The position numbers and the translations under genes were made by a program. Below are positions 1 to 10,103 of a stretch of DNA of 64,000 nucleotides, piece after piece. The notes beneath the pieces are model-generated. The model ran no database searches. It was not told the DNA's origin and saw nothing but the letters and a program-made list of their open reading frames with translations. Position 1 is the stretch's first letter. The number at the start of each line of letters is the position of its first letter. The DNA is from Limnohabitans sp. TEGF004 (GTDB taxonomy: Bacteria > Pseudomonadota > Gammaproteobacteria > Burkholderiales > Burkholderiaceae_C): assembly GCF_027924965.1 (NCBI RefSeq), contig NZ_AP027056.1, positions 496,001 to 560,000 on the forward strand, in the 5' to 3' direction.

Positions 1-1099
1 CCCAAGCCTTGACAGGCGCGAGGCTGTTGAACCCATTCATGCCCCAGTTGCGCAGCGCTTGCACGCCAGGGTTGGGGTGGGCGAACAGGCGTTGCAAGCC
101 ATCGCAGGCTAGCCATGTAGGCACCATATCGGCTTTGCGGGCACGTTCGTAGCGGCGCATGAAGTAGCGGTCGCCCACACTGCGCCAGTAGTCTTTGGCT
201 TCACGGGCTTTCAGTACGTTTGCCAACTCTGCAACATCGGCCAAGCCGAGGTTGAGCCCGAGGCCAGCGAGGGGGTGAATGTTGTGCGCCGCATCGCCCG
301 CCAATGCCCATGCGCTGCCATTGGCAAAGTTGCCGGTCCAGCGGTCGGCGTGGGCCAGTTGCAGCGGCCACATGGCGCGTTCGCTGGTGAGTTCGATTTG
401 GCCAAGTACGCCATTGCTGGCGTTTTCTAGCGCAATGCCAAATGCGTCGGCGCTCAAGGCGAGCATGTCTTTGGCCCGCTCAGGCGGCAGCGACCACACC
501 AAGCTGGCCGTGTCGCCCTGCGCGCCGCCCAAAGGCAGCAGCGCCAAAATTTCTAAGCCCTGTGCACCGTGGTGAAACCACTGCAAGGCTTGCTGGCGGT
601 GCGGCGTGCTGCAACGCACGCGTGCCGCCACGGCATGTTGCTGATACGGCCGCACGTCAAAGTTCACACCCAGCTCATCGCGGGTGGCGCTGGCGCGGCC
701 CTCGCACACCACTGTCAAAGCGGCAGGTTCGGGGGCGGAAAGGGGGGTAATTTCGGCTTGGTAACGCACGGCTTCAGCCAGTTGGGCTTCGAGCACGGGC
801 ACATCCACGATCCAAGTCAGGCCCTCGGGCGTGGGGCTTTCAAAGTGGGTAAAGCCGCCATCGTCGCCCCACACACGCATGTGTTGCACGGGGGTGGCGT
901 GCAGGGCATCTGGCCAGCAGCGCAATTCAGATAGCAAGCTGCGAGAAGCGCTGTTGAGTGAGTAAGCCCTAACGTCCTGAGCGGCTTTAGGGGCTGAGGT
1001 GACCAAACCCACTCGCAGTCTTTGGCGTGCGAGCAGCAAGGCCAAGGTGCGTCCCACCATGCCATCGCCGCGAATACAAACATCCAGTTTTTGAGCCAT
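1..1099 (-). CDS. FAD-dependent monooxygenase, UbiH/Coq6 family (3' end cut by window edge)
   Basis: The reading frame starts at ATG 1099-1097 and stays open to base 1, so the C-terminus lies outside the window; 366 codons are visible of a family usually about 380-410 long. Residues 11-16 read GDGMVG, the GxGxxG dinucleotide-binding loop of FAD monooxygenases. Near the C-terminal third is GDAAHNIHPLAGLGLNLGL, the second FAD motif (GD..H...P..G.G.N) typical of UbiH/UbiF/VisC/Coq6 ring hydroxylases. Known family members hydroxylate the ubiquinone ring using NAD(P)H and O2. The gene is divergent from the MOSC gene, with about 32 bp between start codons. The family is clear; which ring position it hydroxylates cannot be read from the sequence. 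Confidence 0.85.
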   Translation of the reverse strand, partial: MAQKLDVCIRGDGMVGRTLALLLARQRLRVGLVTSAPKAAQDVRAYSLNSASRSLLSELRCWPDALHATPVQHMRVWGDDGGFTHFESPTPEGLTWIVDVPVLEAQLAEAVRYQAEITPLSAPEPAALTVVCEGRASATRDELGVNFDVRPYQQHAVAARVRCSTPHRQQALQWFHHGAQGLEILALLPLGGAQGDTASLVWSLPPERAKDMLALSADAFGIALENASNGVLGQIELTSERAMWPLQLAHADRWTGNFANGSAWALAGDAAHNIHPLAGLGLNLGLADVAELANVLKAREAKDYWRSVGDRYFMRRYERARKADMVPTWLACDGLQRLFAHPNPGVQALRNWGMNGFNSLAPVKAW

Positions 1100-1131
1100 G
1101 CGCAGATTGTAGGAGGGCGGCACAATGCCGC

Positions 1132-2130
1132 ATGACGTCAAGCTTTCAGCCCTCCATTTCGCAAGCTCAAGAGGCCGCTTTGCCCATACATTCGCCCGCC
1201 GAGTTTGAAGCCTGCATTGCCGCCTTGTGGGTGTTTCCCATCAAGTCGTGCGCAGGCATCTCGGTGCAGCAAGCGGTGCTCACCCCTACGGGCCTCGCCC
1301 ATGACCGTGCGTGGATGGTGGTCGACGCCGACGGCGAAATGGTCACCCAGCGCGAACTGCCGCGCATGGCGCTGATTCAACCGGAGTTGGTTCATTCAGG
1401 GACGGGCTTGGTCGAGCTGGTGTTGCATGCAAGTGGGATGGCCGCTTTGCACTTGCCTTTGACGACTGACGGGTGCTTTGTGCGGGCAGCCAATCCGTCT
1501 GTTTTATCCGAGGCTCGCACCGTCAAAGTCTGTGTGTGGGACGACCAAGTACCCGCTTTCGATATGGGCGCAGAAGCCAGCAAGTGGCTGACTGATTTTT
1601 TGGGCAACAGCCTAGGCCCTTTGCGTTTGGTGCGCTTTGACGACAACCACCATCGACCCAGTAACGTCAAGTGGACGCAAGGCTTTTCCTCGTTCAACCA
1701 GTTCAGTGACGGTTTTCCTGTGCTGGTGGCCAGCACCGCGTCGCTGGATGAACTCAATGCGCGTTTGCAAGCCAAAGACGAAGCGATGGTGGATATGCGG
1801 CGTTTTCGTGCCAATGTGGTGTTGGGTGATATGGAGACGTCGTATCCGTTGAACGCACACGACGAAGACCGCATTGGCACGCTCACGTGTCACACCGAGC
1901 ATGAGGCGGTGCAGCTCACGCCCGTTAAGCCTTGTCCACGTTGCCCTATCCCCAACATTAACCCCGATTCAGCCCAAAGCCACCCTGCGGTGAATGACAC
2001 CTTGCAGGCCTATCGACAAGACCCGCGCGTCAATGGCGCATTGACCTTCGGCATGAACTGTTTGCCCGTGGCGGGCATTGGCCAAGTTCTGCGCGTGGGC
2101 CAACGCGTCAGCGCCGATTGGGTGTTTTAA
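1132..2130 (+). CDS. MOSC domain-containing protein (YcbX-like)
   Basis: 332 residues from ATG 1132. The frame is open further upstream to 1027, but that part overlaps the divergent monooxygenase and lacks family-like sequence. An AGGAGGG lies 15 nt before this start, which is rather far. The N-terminus (ALWVFPIKSCAGISVQQ) is the MOSC N-terminal beta-barrel opening. The C-terminal KPCPRCPIPNINPDSA block holds the conserved Cys pair of the MOSC domain, known from molybdenum-cofactor sulfurases and the YcbX/YiiM and mARC families, where Cys-ligated Moco supports reduction of N-hydroxylated compounds. No ferredoxin domain follows, so this is shorter than E. coli YcbX. Moco use is inferred from the family. 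Confidence 0.85.
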   Translation: MTSSFQPSISQAQEAALPIHSPAEFEACIAALWVFPIKSCAGISVQQAVLTPTGLAHDRAWMVVDADGEMVTQRELPRMALIQPELVHSGTGLVELVLHASGMAALHLPLTTDGCFVRAANPSVLSEARTVKVCVWDDQVPAFDMGAEASKWLTDFLGNSLGPLRLVRFDDNHHRPSNVKWTQGFSSFNQFSDGFPVLVASTASLDELNARLQAKDEAMVDMRRFRANVVLGDMETSYPLNAHDEDRIGTLTCHTEHEAVQLTPVKPCPRCPIPNINPDSAQSHPAVNDTLQAYRQDPRVNGALTFGMNCLPVAGIGQVLRVGQRVSADWVF

Positions 2131-2155
2131 GTCTGGGCATTGAAGCCCGCAGAGC

Positions 2156-2587
2156 TCAGCGATCAGGGTTGGGCGCAATAGGTCGCGTCACCTCGCGCAA
2201 GATGCCGCCACTTTGCACACTGCCCGTGCTGTTGCCATCCCCACGCACACGGGCTTCGCAGGCCTCGCGGTCGTCGCCCTTGAACACGCGGCAGCGCTTG
2301 AGTTGGTTCTTTTCAAACAAGTTGGCTGTGGTGTCGCTCAGCAGGTTGCGTTTGGCTTCGGCCAAGGCATTGCGTGCTTCTAGGCGGCAAGCGGCTAAGT
2401 CTTGCGTTGCTTGCTGGGCTTCGCATTCGGTCAAGTCTTGTTGGTAGCGGGCCGTGAGTTCGTCTTGCGGCTGTGCAGGTGTTTGAGCTTGTACGTGCAG
2501 GCAAAAGCTGGCGCAAATTAGCACTTGGGCGGCGAGCAAAGCGGGGCGAAAAACGATTGAAAAAATGGTGCTGTTTATGCGGTTCAT
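2156..2587 (-). CDS. Small exported hypothetical protein
   Basis: 143 residues. An N-terminal hydrophobic stretch (about residues 8-34) ends in VQAQ, consistent with a Sec signal peptide cleaved after about residue 34. The mature part is charged and helical with spaced cysteines ([26 protein letters not shown]) and a Gly/Ser-rich C-terminus. It is probably a periplasmic helical protein, perhaps with disulfides. I do not recognise a named family. It lies between the convergent MOSC gene and the divergent ychF, with its start about 60 bp from the ychF start. Confidence 0.7.
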   Translation of the reverse strand: MNRINSTIFSIVFRPALLAAQVLICASFCLHVQAQTPAQPQDELTARYQQDLTECEAQQATQDLAACRLEARNALAEAKRNLLSDTTANLFEKNQLKRCRVFKGDDREACEARVRGDGNSTGSVQSGGILREVTRPIAPNPDR

Positions 2588-2649
2588 CTGTGGTTCCTAG
2601 GCGAGCAACCCGCCTCATTACAATCTACACCAGTTACAAGGATATTTTT

Positions 2650-3741
2650 ATGAGTTTGAAATGCGGCATCGTGGGTTTGCCCAACGTTGGCAAATCCACC
2701 CTGTTCAACGCCCTGACCAAAGCGGGCATCGCGGCAGAGAATTACCCCTTTTGCACCATTGAGCCAAACACCGGCGTGGTCGAAGTGCCTGATCCACGCT
2801 TGCAACAGCTGTCAGACATCATCATCCCAGAGCGCGTGGTACCTGCCATTGTGGAATTTGTGGACATCGCTGGCCTCGTAGCTGGCGCCAGCACGGGCGA
2901 AGGCTTGGGCAACAAGTTCTTGGCCCACATCCGCGAAACCGACGCCATCGTCAACGTGGTGCGCTGCTTTGAAGACGACAACGTCATTCACGTGGCCAAC
3001 AAGGTTGACCCCATTGCCGACATCGAAGTGATTCAGACCGAGCTGTGCTTGGCCGACTTGGCTGCTGTGGAAAAAGCCATTCACCGCGTGAGCAAAATTG
3101 CCCGCTCTGGCGACAAAGAAGCCGTCAAGCAAATGGCGATTCTTGAGAAGTGCCAAGCCGCGTTGAACGACACTAAGCCCGTGCGCACCATCGACTTCAG
3201 CAAAGAAGAGCGCGCCGAACTCAAGCAGTTCTTCTTCATCACAGCCAAGCCCGCTATGTTTGTGGCCAACGTGTCGGAAGATGGCTTTGAGAACAACCCG
3301 TTCTTGGACCGCCTCAAAGAGTTTGCGAAAGCGCAAAACGCACCCGTGGTGGCCATCTGCGCCAAGATCGAAGCCGAGTTGTCCGAGATGGAAGACGCTG
3401 ACCGCTTGGAGTTCCTCAAAGAACTCGGCCAAGACGAGCCAGGCCTGAACCGCCTCATTCGCTCTGCCTACACCTTGCTGGGCTTGCAAACTTACTTCAC
3501 CGCTGGCGTGAAAGAAGTGCGCGCATGGACCATCCATGTGGGCGACACCGGCCCACAAGCCGCTGGCGTGATTCACACCGACTTCGAAAAGGGCTACATC
3601 CGCGCCCAGACCATCGCGTTTGACGACTTCATCACCTTTAAAGGTGAACAAGGCGCCAAAGACGCAGGCAAGATGCGCGCTGAAGGCAAGGAATACGTGG
3701 TCAAAGATGGCGACGTGATGAACTTCTTATTCAGCTCTTAA
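2650..3741 (+). CDS. ychF: Ribosome-binding ATPase YchF
   Basis: 363 residues from ATG 2650, the same length as E. coli YchF; upstream in-frame codons belong to the antisense of the preceding gene. The P-loop GLPNVGKST is at residues 8-16, followed by the Obg-family switch region and DIAGLV. The C-terminus ends in the TGS-like module ([12 protein letters not shown]). YchF is an Obg-family protein that prefers ATP and binds ribosomes; it acts in translation and stress responses in the cytoplasm. It is followed immediately by a strong bidirectional terminator shared with accD. Confidence 0.97.
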   Translation: MSLKCGIVGLPNVGKSTLFNALTKAGIAAENYPFCTIEPNTGVVEVPDPRLQQLSDIIIPERVVPAIVEFVDIAGLVAGASTGEGLGNKFLAHIRETDAIVNVVRCFEDDNVIHVANKVDPIADIEVIQTELCLADLAAVEKAIHRVSKIARSGDKEAVKQMAILEKCQAALNDTKPVRTIDFSKEERAELKQFFFITAKPAMFVANVSEDGFENNPFLDRLKEFAKAQNAPVVAICAKIEAELSEMEDADRLEFLKELGQDEPGLNRLIRSAYTLLGLQTYFTAGVKEVRAWTIHVGDTGPQAAGVIHTDFEKGYIRAQTIAFDDFITFKGEQGAKDAGKMRAEGKEYVVKDGDVMNFLFSS

Positions 3742-3756
3742 TTGCGCATTGCCCAC

Positions 3757-3787
3757 AAAAAAGCCCGCTTACAGAGCGGGCTTTTTT
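3757..3787. terminator. Bidirectional intrinsic terminator between ychF and accD
   Basis: The 8-bp stem AGCCCGCT (3762-3769) / AGCGGGCT (3775-3782), loop TACAG, is flanked by an A-run on the left and a T-run on the right, so it can stop both the rightward ychF transcript and the leftward trp-accD transcript. Confidence 0.9.
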
Positions 3788-3805
3788 GATGGGGCGTGGC
3801 TTTGG

Positions 3806-4678
3806 TCAGACCACAGCATCCGCGGGCTGACGTTGCAACATAGCCAAGGTGCTGGCAATGGTTTTGCGCAGTTCGCGACGGTCGCAAATCATGTCGATGG
3901 CGCCTTTTTGCTGCAAGAACTCGGCACGTTGGAAGCCTGCGGGCAATGTCACGCGCACGGTGTTTTCAATCACGCGTGGGCCGGCAAAGCCAATCAGCGC
4001 GTTAGGTTCAGCGATAACCACGTCACCTACAAACGCAAAGCCGGCTGACACGCCGCCCATGGTGGGGTCGGTCAACACGGCGATGTAGGGCAAACCTTTT
4101 TTGGCCAAGCGGGTGAGCGAGGCGTTGGTTTTGGCCATTTGCATGAGCGAGAGCAATCCCTCTTGCATGCGTGCGCCGCCGGTGGCGGTGAAGCAGATGA
4201 ACGGCACTTTTTGCTCAATGGCGGCGTGCACGCCGCGCACAAAGCGCTCGCCCACGACCGAGCCCATTGAGCCGCCCATGAAGTCAAATTCAAAACAGGC
4301 CACAACCACGTTGATGTTGTGCACCGCGCCGCCCATGACCACCAAGGCGTCTGTTTCGCCTGTGTTTTGCATGGCTTCTTTGAGGCGCTCTGGGTACTTG
4401 CGGCTGTCTTTGAACTTCAAGGCGTCCACAGGCAGCACTTCTTGACCGATTTCGTAGCGGCCTTCGGCGTCGAGGAACATGTCCAAACGGTCGCGGGCGC
4501 TCATGCGGTGGTGGTGGCTGCAAGTAGGGCAGACGTTGTGGTTGGCTTGCAAGTCGCTCTTGTAGAGCACGGTTTCGCAGCTGGGGCACTTGACCCAAAC
4601 ACCTTCGGGCACGCTACGGCGCTCAGACGGTTCGGTGTGTTGAATTTTTGGGGGAAGCAGTTTTTCGAGCCAACTCAT
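3806..4678 (-). CDS. accD: Acetyl-CoA carboxylase carboxyltransferase subunit beta
   Basis: 290 residues. The N-terminal zinc ribbon reads CPSC near residue 33 and CPTC near residue 52, as in bacterial AccD. It is followed by the crotonase-fold carboxyltransferase core (GGARMQEG, the SLMQMAKT stretch, then the [14 protein letters not shown] block). With AccA it transfers carboxyl from biotin to acetyl-CoA to make malonyl-CoA in the first committed step of fatty-acid synthesis. It is the last gene of the truA-trpFBA-accD run, a known beta-proteobacterial arrangement, and ends at the terminator shared with ychF. Confidence 0.97.
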   Translation of the reverse strand: MSWLEKLLPPKIQHTEPSERRSVPEGVWVKCPSCETVLYKSDLQANHNVCPTCSHHHRMSARDRLDMFLDAEGRYEIGQEVLPVDALKFKDSRKYPERLKEAMQNTGETDALVVMGGAVHNINVVVACFEFDFMGGSMGSVVGERFVRGVHAAIEQKVPFICFTATGGARMQEGLLSLMQMAKTNASLTRLAKKGLPYIAVLTDPTMGGVSAGFAFVGDVVIAEPNALIGFAGPRVIENTVRVTLPAGFQRAEFLQQKGAIDMICDRRELRKTIASTLAMLQRQPADAVV

Positions 4679-4751
4679 GGTGAGCCTTTCGTCAGTTCTT
4701 TTGGAATTGATTGATTTTAACGGGCGGGGTAGGTATCGTTTTGAGAGACGT

Positions 4752-5561
4752 TCAAGCGTCCAAAGCCTGGCGAATGCCTGTCAAAAACGCGTGCGCAGCA
4801 GCCACTTCTTGGCCTGCTGGCGCGGCTTCGAGCAGCTGGATGATGCGGCTGCCAATCACCACAGCATCGGCCACGCGGCCCACGGCTTTGGCGGTGGCGG
4901 CATCGCGAATGCCAAACCCCACACCCACGGGGATGTGCACATGCTGGCGAATGCGCGGCAGCATGGCTTCCACAGCGTCGGTGTCGAGGTTGCCAGCGCC
5001 GGTCACGCCTTTGAGCGAGACGTAATACACGTAGCCGCTGGCAATGCGTGCCACTTGTTCCATGCGTTTGTCGGTGCTGGTGGGCGCGAGCAAGAAGATC
5101 AAGTCCATGCTGTGCGCGCGCAGGGTCGCGGCGAACTCTTCGCATTCTTCAGGTGGGTAGTCGACGATGAGCACACCGTCCACGCCTGCGGCAGAAGCGT
5201 CTTTGACGAACGAATCTGCGCCGTGCTTGAGGTTGTAGCACTCCACGGGGTTGGCGTATCCCATCAGCACCACGGGGGTGGTGTTGTCGGTTTTACGGAA
5301 CTCGCGCACCATGTCCAGCACTTGGGCGGTGCCAATGCCAAAACGCAGCGCGGCTTCGCCCGCTTTTTGAATCACAGCGCCGTCGGCCATGGGGTCGCTA
5401 AACGGCACGCCCAGCTCGATGATGTCAGCGCCTGCATCCACCATGCCGTGCATGAGGGCGGGCGTGATGTTGGCTTGCGGGAAGCCTGCCATCACATAGG
5501 GGATGAGAGCTTTGCGGCCTTGGGCCTTGAGGGCGGCGAGGGTGGTGTCGATACGGCTCAT
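4752..5561 (-). CDS. trpA: Tryptophan synthase alpha chain
   Basis: 269 residues from ATG 5561 ([11 protein letters not shown]); the frame is open further upstream but that part overlaps trpB antisense. The catalytic acids are at E49 and D60 ([15 protein letters not shown]), the same numbers as in E. coli. It cleaves indole-3-glycerol phosphate to indole, which is channelled to TrpB. It starts 8 bp after the trpB stop, so the two are likely translationally coupled, matching the alpha2-beta2 stoichiometry. Confidence 0.97.
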   Translation of the reverse strand: MSRIDTTLAALKAQGRKALIPYVMAGFPQANITPALMHGMVDAGADIIELGVPFSDPMADGAVIQKAGEAALRFGIGTAQVLDMVREFRKTDNTTPVVLMGYANPVECYNLKHGADSFVKDASAAGVDGVLIVDYPPEECEEFAATLRAHSMDLIFLLAPTSTDKRMEQVARIASGYVYYVSLKGVTGAGNLDTDAVEAMLPRIRQHVHIPVGVGFGIRDAATAKAVGRVADAVVIGSRIIQLLEAAPAGQEVAAAHAFLTGIRQALDA

Positions 5562-5569
5562 GGTGCGGT

Positions 5570-6859
5570 TCACTTCACAAATTTCATGGTTTGTTCGGCA
5601 GGGCCGCCCTTGACCGTTTGGCCTTGGCAGCTGGGGCGGCAGAAGAAGTCTGCGTTGCTCAGGTCTGCCACCGTGCCAATGTCTTTGTCGCCACGGCCAG
5701 AGAGGTTCACCAAGATGGACTGCTCGGGCTTCATGGTCTTGGCCAGTTTCATGGCGTAGGCCACGGCATGGCTTGATTCCAGCGCGGGGATGATGCCCTC
5801 GGTGCGGCACAGGTAGTGGAAGGCTTCCAGCGCTTCTTTGTCGGTGATGCCCACGTACTCGGCGCGGCCGATGTCCTTGAGGAATGCGTGCTCGGGGCCC
5901 ACGCCGGGGTAGTCAAGGCCAGCGCTCACGCTGTGCGTTTCGGTGATTTGGCCGTTCTCGTCTTGCAAGATGTAGGTGCGGTTGCCGTGCAACACGCCGG
6001 GTGCGCCCAGCTGCAGCGAGCACGAGTGACGGTCGGTGTCCATGCCTTCGCCAGCGGCTTCCACGCCAATGAGGCGTGTGTTGGCGTGGTTGATGTAGGG
6101 GTAAAAGATGCCCATGGCATTGCTGCCGCCGCCCACGCAGGCGATGACGGCATCGGGTTGTTCTTCAGCCATCTTGAGGCTCTTGAACATCTCAGGCATT
6201 TGCGTGAGGCATTCTTCGCCAATCACGCTTTGGAAATCGCGCACCATCATGGGGTAGGGGTGTGGGCCCGCCACCGTGCCGATGATGTAGAAAGTGTTGT
6301 CCACGTTGGCCACCCAGTCGCGCATGGCTTCGTTCAGCGCGTCTTTGAGGGTGCGGCTGCCGCTTTCCACGGGCACAACGGTCGCGCCCAAGAGCTTCAT
6401 GCGGTACACGTTAGGGCTTTGACGCTTGACGTCTTCAGCGCCCATGTAGACCACGCATTCCAAACCGTAGCGTGCACAAATGGTGGCGGTGGCCACGCCG
6501 TGCTGGCCTGCGCCAGTTTCGGCGATCACGCGGGGCTTGCCCATGCGCTTGGCCAGCATGGCTTGGCCGATGGTGTTGTTGATCTTGTGTGCGCCGGTGT
6601 GGTTCAAGTCTTCACGCTTCAAGAAGATTTGCGCACCACCCATTTCGCGGCTCATGCGGGCTGCGTGGTAAATGGGCGAAGGGCGTCCTACAAAGTGAGC
6701 AAGTTCGTTTTTGAACTCGGCGATGAACGCGGGGTCGTGTTGGTATTTGGCGTACGCGTCTTTGAGCTCTTCAATCGCGTGGGTCAGCGTTTCGCTGATG
6801 AAGCTGCCGCCGTAAATGCCAAAGTGGCCTTTGGCGTCGGGTTGTTGGTAGTTCGACAT
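5570..6859 (-). CDS. trpB: Tryptophan synthase beta chain
   Basis: 429 residues. K92 in HTGAHKINN is the PLP Schiff-base lysine and GGGSNAMG is the phosphate-binding loop. It condenses indole with serine to make tryptophan in complex with TrpA. It is about 30 residues longer than the typical TrpB: after [10 protein letters not shown] the chain continues with a tail holding [12 protein letters not shown]. The tail is in frame and precedes a normal stop, so it looks like a lineage-specific extension, not a frameshift. A 69-bp gap separates it from trpF upstream. Confidence 0.97.
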   Translation of the reverse strand: MSNYQQPDAKGHFGIYGGSFISETLTHAIEELKDAYAKYQHDPAFIAEFKNELAHFVGRPSPIYHAARMSREMGGAQIFLKREDLNHTGAHKINNTIGQAMLAKRMGKPRVIAETGAGQHGVATATICARYGLECVVYMGAEDVKRQSPNVYRMKLLGATVVPVESGSRTLKDALNEAMRDWVANVDNTFYIIGTVAGPHPYPMMVRDFQSVIGEECLTQMPEMFKSLKMAEEQPDAVIACVGGGSNAMGIFYPYINHANTRLIGVEAAGEGMDTDRHSCSLQLGAPGVLHGNRTYILQDENGQITETHSVSAGLDYPGVGPEHAFLKDIGRAEYVGITDKEALEAFHYLCRTEGIIPALESSHAVAYAMKLAKTMKPEQSILVNLSGRGDKDIGTVADLSNADFFCRPSCQGQTVKGGPAEQTMKFVK

Positions 6860-6928
6860 AGGTTACCTGCAATAGTTGCCTTGGGGCGTCTGCCTCAAGT
6901 GCTTCAAACAAAAAATAGGGAAGGAGGC

Positions 6929-7621
6929 TTAGAGCGGGTGCTCTGCGTCTGCTGCGCGTACGGCTCTGACGAACTCGTGAATCTTGGCAGCATCTTTGAT
7001 GCCTTTGGCCGATTCCACGCCAGAGCTCACGTCCACTGCCAATGAATGGCCGTGGTTACGCAGCGCGCGAATGCCATCGGTCACGTTGGCAGCGTTGAGT
7101 CCACCAGACAAGACGAGGTGAGCGTTGACGTTTGGAGGAAGCTGTGACCAATTGAATGTTTTGCCGCCGCCACCGTAACCGTCGACATGGGCGTCGAGCA
7201 GCACCGCTTGGGCGTCTGAGTAATCTTGCGCGTATTTTAAGAGGTCGAAAGGTTCTTCGCCCGCAGGGGTTTCTAGCGGGATGCGGGCAGCGCGCATCCA
7301 GCGGCGGCCCAAGGTGCGGGCAATCTTGCGGCAGTGGTCAGGTGTTTCATCGCCATGGAACTGCAGCCATGCACCCGGCACTTGCACACAGGCGTGGGCA
7401 ATGGCTTCAGGGGTTTCATTCACAAACAGCAGCACAGGCGTCACGAAGGCGGGCAGGCGCAAGGCTAGCTCGGCAGCGCGCTCCACCGTCACAGCACGGG
7501 GGCTGGGGGCGTACATCACAAAGCCAATGGCGTCCACTCCAGCGGCCACGGCGGCGTCGACATCTTGCTCACGGGTGAGTCCACAAATTTTGATACGTGT
7601 TCGGTTGATGGTGCGGTTCAT
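6929..7621 (-). CDS. trpF: Phosphoribosylanthranilate isomerase
   Basis: 230 residues. The N-terminal IKICGLTRE carries the family Cys and VLLDAHVDGYGGGGK contains the catalytic-loop Asp; the C-terminal phosphate-binding loops are LSGGLNAANV and AVDVSSGVE. It isomerises N-(5-phosphoribosyl)anthranilate in Trp synthesis as a single-domain TIM barrel. Its start overlaps the truA stop by 4 bp (ATGA type), indicating coupled translation. A start 5 codons further in (MNRTIN/RTRIK region) would be possible only with a non-ATG codon. Confidence 0.96.
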   Translation of the reverse strand: MNRTINRTRIKICGLTREQDVDAAVAAGVDAIGFVMYAPSPRAVTVERAAELALRLPAFVTPVLLFVNETPEAIAHACVQVPGAWLQFHGDETPDHCRKIARTLGRRWMRAARIPLETPAGEEPFDLLKYAQDYSDAQAVLLDAHVDGYGGGGKTFNWSQLPPNVNAHLVLSGGLNAANVTDGIRALRNHGHSLAVDVSSGVESAKGIKDAAKIHEFVRAVRAADAEHPL

Positions 7622-8415
7622 GGCAATCCATCATACGCAGGGGTACGGTCAGGCAAATTCCACTGTGCGTCGTAGCGGGGGCCCAAGAAATACAAGCCAT
7701 CGGGGCTGAAGGTGGGGGCGGCGGCATCGCGGTCGCGGGCAGCCAGCACTTCGGCCATCCACTCGGGCGGTTTGTCGCCACTGCCAATCTTCACAAAGCA
7801 GCCCATGAGGTTGCGAATCATGTGGTGCAAAAACGCGCTGGCTTCAAACTCAAAGCGCCACACGGCTGAGCCGGGTTGTGTGCTTTTGCGGGTGATGTCG
7901 ATGCGCGTCATGGTTTTGACGGGTGTGAGGGCTTGGCAGCTGGAGGCGCGAAACGAGGTGAAGTCGTGTTCGCCCATCAGGTACTGCGCGGCTTTTTGCA
8001 TGGCTTCAAGGTCGAGCGGGCGGTACACCCAGCCCACGCGGCCAGCTTCGACGCTGGGGCGCACGGCGGATTCAAGCACCACATAGGCATAGCGGCGCGC
8101 GATGGCGCTGCCTCGGCAGTGGAATTCACGCGGCATTTCTCGCGCCCATTGCACGGCAATGTCGAGCGGCAAATAGCGGTTGGTGCCGCGCACCCACGAG
8201 TAGGGCGTGCGGTCAAGCTCGGTGTCAAAGTGAATCACTTGCATGAGGCCATGCACGCCGGCATCGGTGCGGCCTGCACACAAGCTAGAGACGGGGGTTT
8301 GGGTGAACTTAGACAGCGCTTTTTCAAGCTTGTCCTGCACCGTTTTGCCCGAGGACTGGCTTTGCCAGCCTTCGTAGGCTTGGCCGTTGTAGCTCAAGCC
8401 CATCGCAATGCGCAT
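7618..8415 (-). CDS. truA: tRNA pseudouridine synthase A
   Basis: 265 residues. GRTDAGVHG contains the catalytic Asp of the TruA family; the N-terminus MRIAMGLSYNGQAYEGWQ is the standard opening. It modifies U38-U40 in tRNA anticodon stems. It sits 5 bp after fimV and overlaps trpF by 4 bp, so it is embedded in the fimV-truA-trpF transcript. Confidence 0.97.
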   Translation of the reverse strand: MRIAMGLSYNGQAYEGWQSQSSGKTVQDKLEKALSKFTQTPVSSLCAGRTDAGVHGLMQVIHFDTELDRTPYSWVRGTNRYLPLDIAVQWAREMPREFHCRGSAIARRYAYVVLESAVRPSVEAGRVGWVYRPLDLEAMQKAAQYLMGEHDFTSFRASSCQALTPVKTMTRIDITRKSTQPGSAVWRFEFEASAFLHHMIRNLMGCFVKIGSGDKPPEWMAEVLAARDRDAAAPTFSPDGLYFLGPRYDAQWNLPDRTPAYDGLP

Positions 8416-8420
8416 GCGGC

Positions 8421-10088
8421 TTAGCCTCGCTCAGCCAGCCACTTGAGGGCTTTTTCTTTGTCAGCGCCAGAGGCTTCGTTGGCCACTTCTTCCATCAACG
8501 CACGGCTGGTATGCAGTTGGCCTAAGTTCCACAGCTCGTCGGCCAAGTCGATGCGCACTTGGTAGGGGCCAGCGGGTGCATCGTGTTCGTCCAAATCCAA
8601 GGAGATGTTGGGCATCTCCATGGTCGGGCGAATGGGGGGTGCGTCGTGGGGCGCGTGCGTTTCTTCTTGCAGGTCATCCGCGTCATGGGCGTGGTGCTCA
8701 TGGTCGTGGGGATGTTCATGCGTGTCGTGCATGTGCGTGGCCACATCGTGGATGTAGGCGCGTTCGACGGGCTCCGCATGATCGTGCTCAGGCAGGTCGA
8801 GGTTGAACTTCACGTTCAAGGGCGGCAAGCCATGGATGTCGTCTTCGCGCTTGTTCAAAGCGCGACGGCGCCATAAGCCCACCAACACCAAGATGGCGAT
8901 CAGGCTGCCAGCACCCACGGGGGTAAGTGAGTTTTCGCGCAGCTCGTTGAGCCATTCGCTGTTGGCCTCAGCCGCGCTGGCGGGTACATCGACAGCTAAG
9001 ACGCCAGAGGCTGCCTCGGAGGCTGGTGCTGCTGAGCCAGTTACTGTGGCGGCTGCGATTTTGCCGAGTTCAGCGATGTTGCGGCTGAGCTCTGCCGCGC
9101 GAGTTGCCACGTCTTGGGCTTCGCGTTGCTGTGCAATCTTGTCTTCAGCCGCAGTGTCTTTGCTGCCAGGTTTGGCCAAAGTCAATTTGTCTTGGTTGGC
9201 CTTGGCATTTTTGTTTTGTACTTTGGCGTCGAGTTTGCCTTCGGCATCGCGTGACACTTTGGGCACCACACCGCCTGGGGCGCGTGCGGCTAGCTCGGCA
9301 CGGTAGGCCTCAAAGTCTTTGGCCTGGATTTGAATTTCACGGCGCGCTTCTTCGCGCGACACGGCTTTGGCTTCTTGCTCGGTGGGCAAGGTCAGCAAAG
9401 CGCCTTCTTTCATGCGGTTGACGTTGGATTCAACAAACGCATCGGGGTTGCTGCGCAACAAGGCCACCAGCATTTGTTCAAGCGACACACCTTCAGGCGT
9501 TTTGCCCGCACTCAGTTCGCTGGCGGTATCGCCATGTTTGACCGTGATTTGTCCGTTGGACTGTCCATTTTTGCTATAAACCGAAGGCATCTCAGCTGTT
9601 TTGAGATTGCGTTCGCCAATGCCCGGCATCAAAGGGGCGTTAGGCTTTTTGGCACTGCCATCGTCAATGGACAGACTTACATCGCGCAGCAAACGGCCTG
9701 TGGCCCAACGCAAATCAATCAGCAAATCCAAAAAGTTGCTGTTGATGGCTTGTTTGCTGGTGATTTTTAAATAGGGCCAACCGTGGTCTCGGCGCAACAG
9801 TTGCACCTGAACATCGATGGGTTGGCCATTGACCATCGGTACTTCTACCTTGGCTGCTTTGTAAACCTCAGGGCTGGCAATTTTGGCTTCGAGCTCAATT
9901 TGTTCAGCGATGGTGATTTCGCTGACATCGATCTCTACGCGCAAAGCCTCGCCCTGCTTGCTTTGTACGACAGGTCGGCTCAAAGTGAGTGCCTGCGCAC
10001 CGCCGAGGACCGACAGTGACAAGGCTGCCCACAGCGCTGATCGCCGGAACAAATGGGAAGCAGAGCGGTGAGCTTTTTTCATAGCCAA
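8421..10088 (-). CDS. fimV: FimV/HubP-type polar landmark protein
   Basis: 555 residues. After a signal peptide (cleavage near GGAQA, about residue 33) comes the FimV N-terminal domain (LSRPVVQSKQGEALRVEIDV), a LysM-like region (about 180-240, ending MKEGALLTLP), a charged coiled-coil region, one membrane segment (about 395-412, followed by WRRR), and a cytoplasmic tail ending in the conserved FimV C-terminal helix (DLADELWNLGQLHTSRALMEE). Homologues organise type IV pili and polar proteins and bind peptidoglycan. It is much shorter than Pseudomonas FimV. The tail contains an unusual His-rich stretch (about residues 445-480, bases 8676-8755). Gene order asd-fimV-truA is typical of the lineage. 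Confidence 0.88.
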   Translation of the reverse strand: MAMKKAHRSASHLFRRSALWAALSLSVLGGAQALTLSRPVVQSKQGEALRVEIDVSEITIAEQIELEAKIASPEVYKAAKVEVPMVNGQPIDVQVQLLRRDHGWPYLKITSKQAINSNFLDLLIDLRWATGRLLRDVSLSIDDGSAKKPNAPLMPGIGERNLKTAEMPSVYSKNGQSNGQITVKHGDTASELSAGKTPEGVSLEQMLVALLRSNPDAFVESNVNRMKEGALLTLPTEQEAKAVSREEARREIQIQAKDFEAYRAELAARAPGGVVPKVSRDAEGKLDAKVQNKNAKANQDKLTLAKPGSKDTAAEDKIAQQREAQDVATRAAELSRNIAELGKIAAATVTGSAAPASEAASGVLAVDVPASAAEANSEWLNELRENSLTPVGAGSLIAILVLVGLWRRRALNKREDDIHGLPPLNVKFNLDLPEHDHAEPVERAYIHDVATHMHDTHEHPHDHEHHAHDADDLQEETHAPHDAPPIRPTMEMPNISLDLDEHDAPAGPYQVRIDLADELWNLGQLHTSRALMEEVANEASGADKEKALKWLAERG

Positions 10089-10103
10089 AGATATTACTTT
10101 GTT

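Noticed and set aside
5570..5660. Possible frameshift at the trpB 3' end
   Set aside because: The extra tail is in frame, ends at a normal stop 8 bp before trpA, and all catalytic motifs are upstream.
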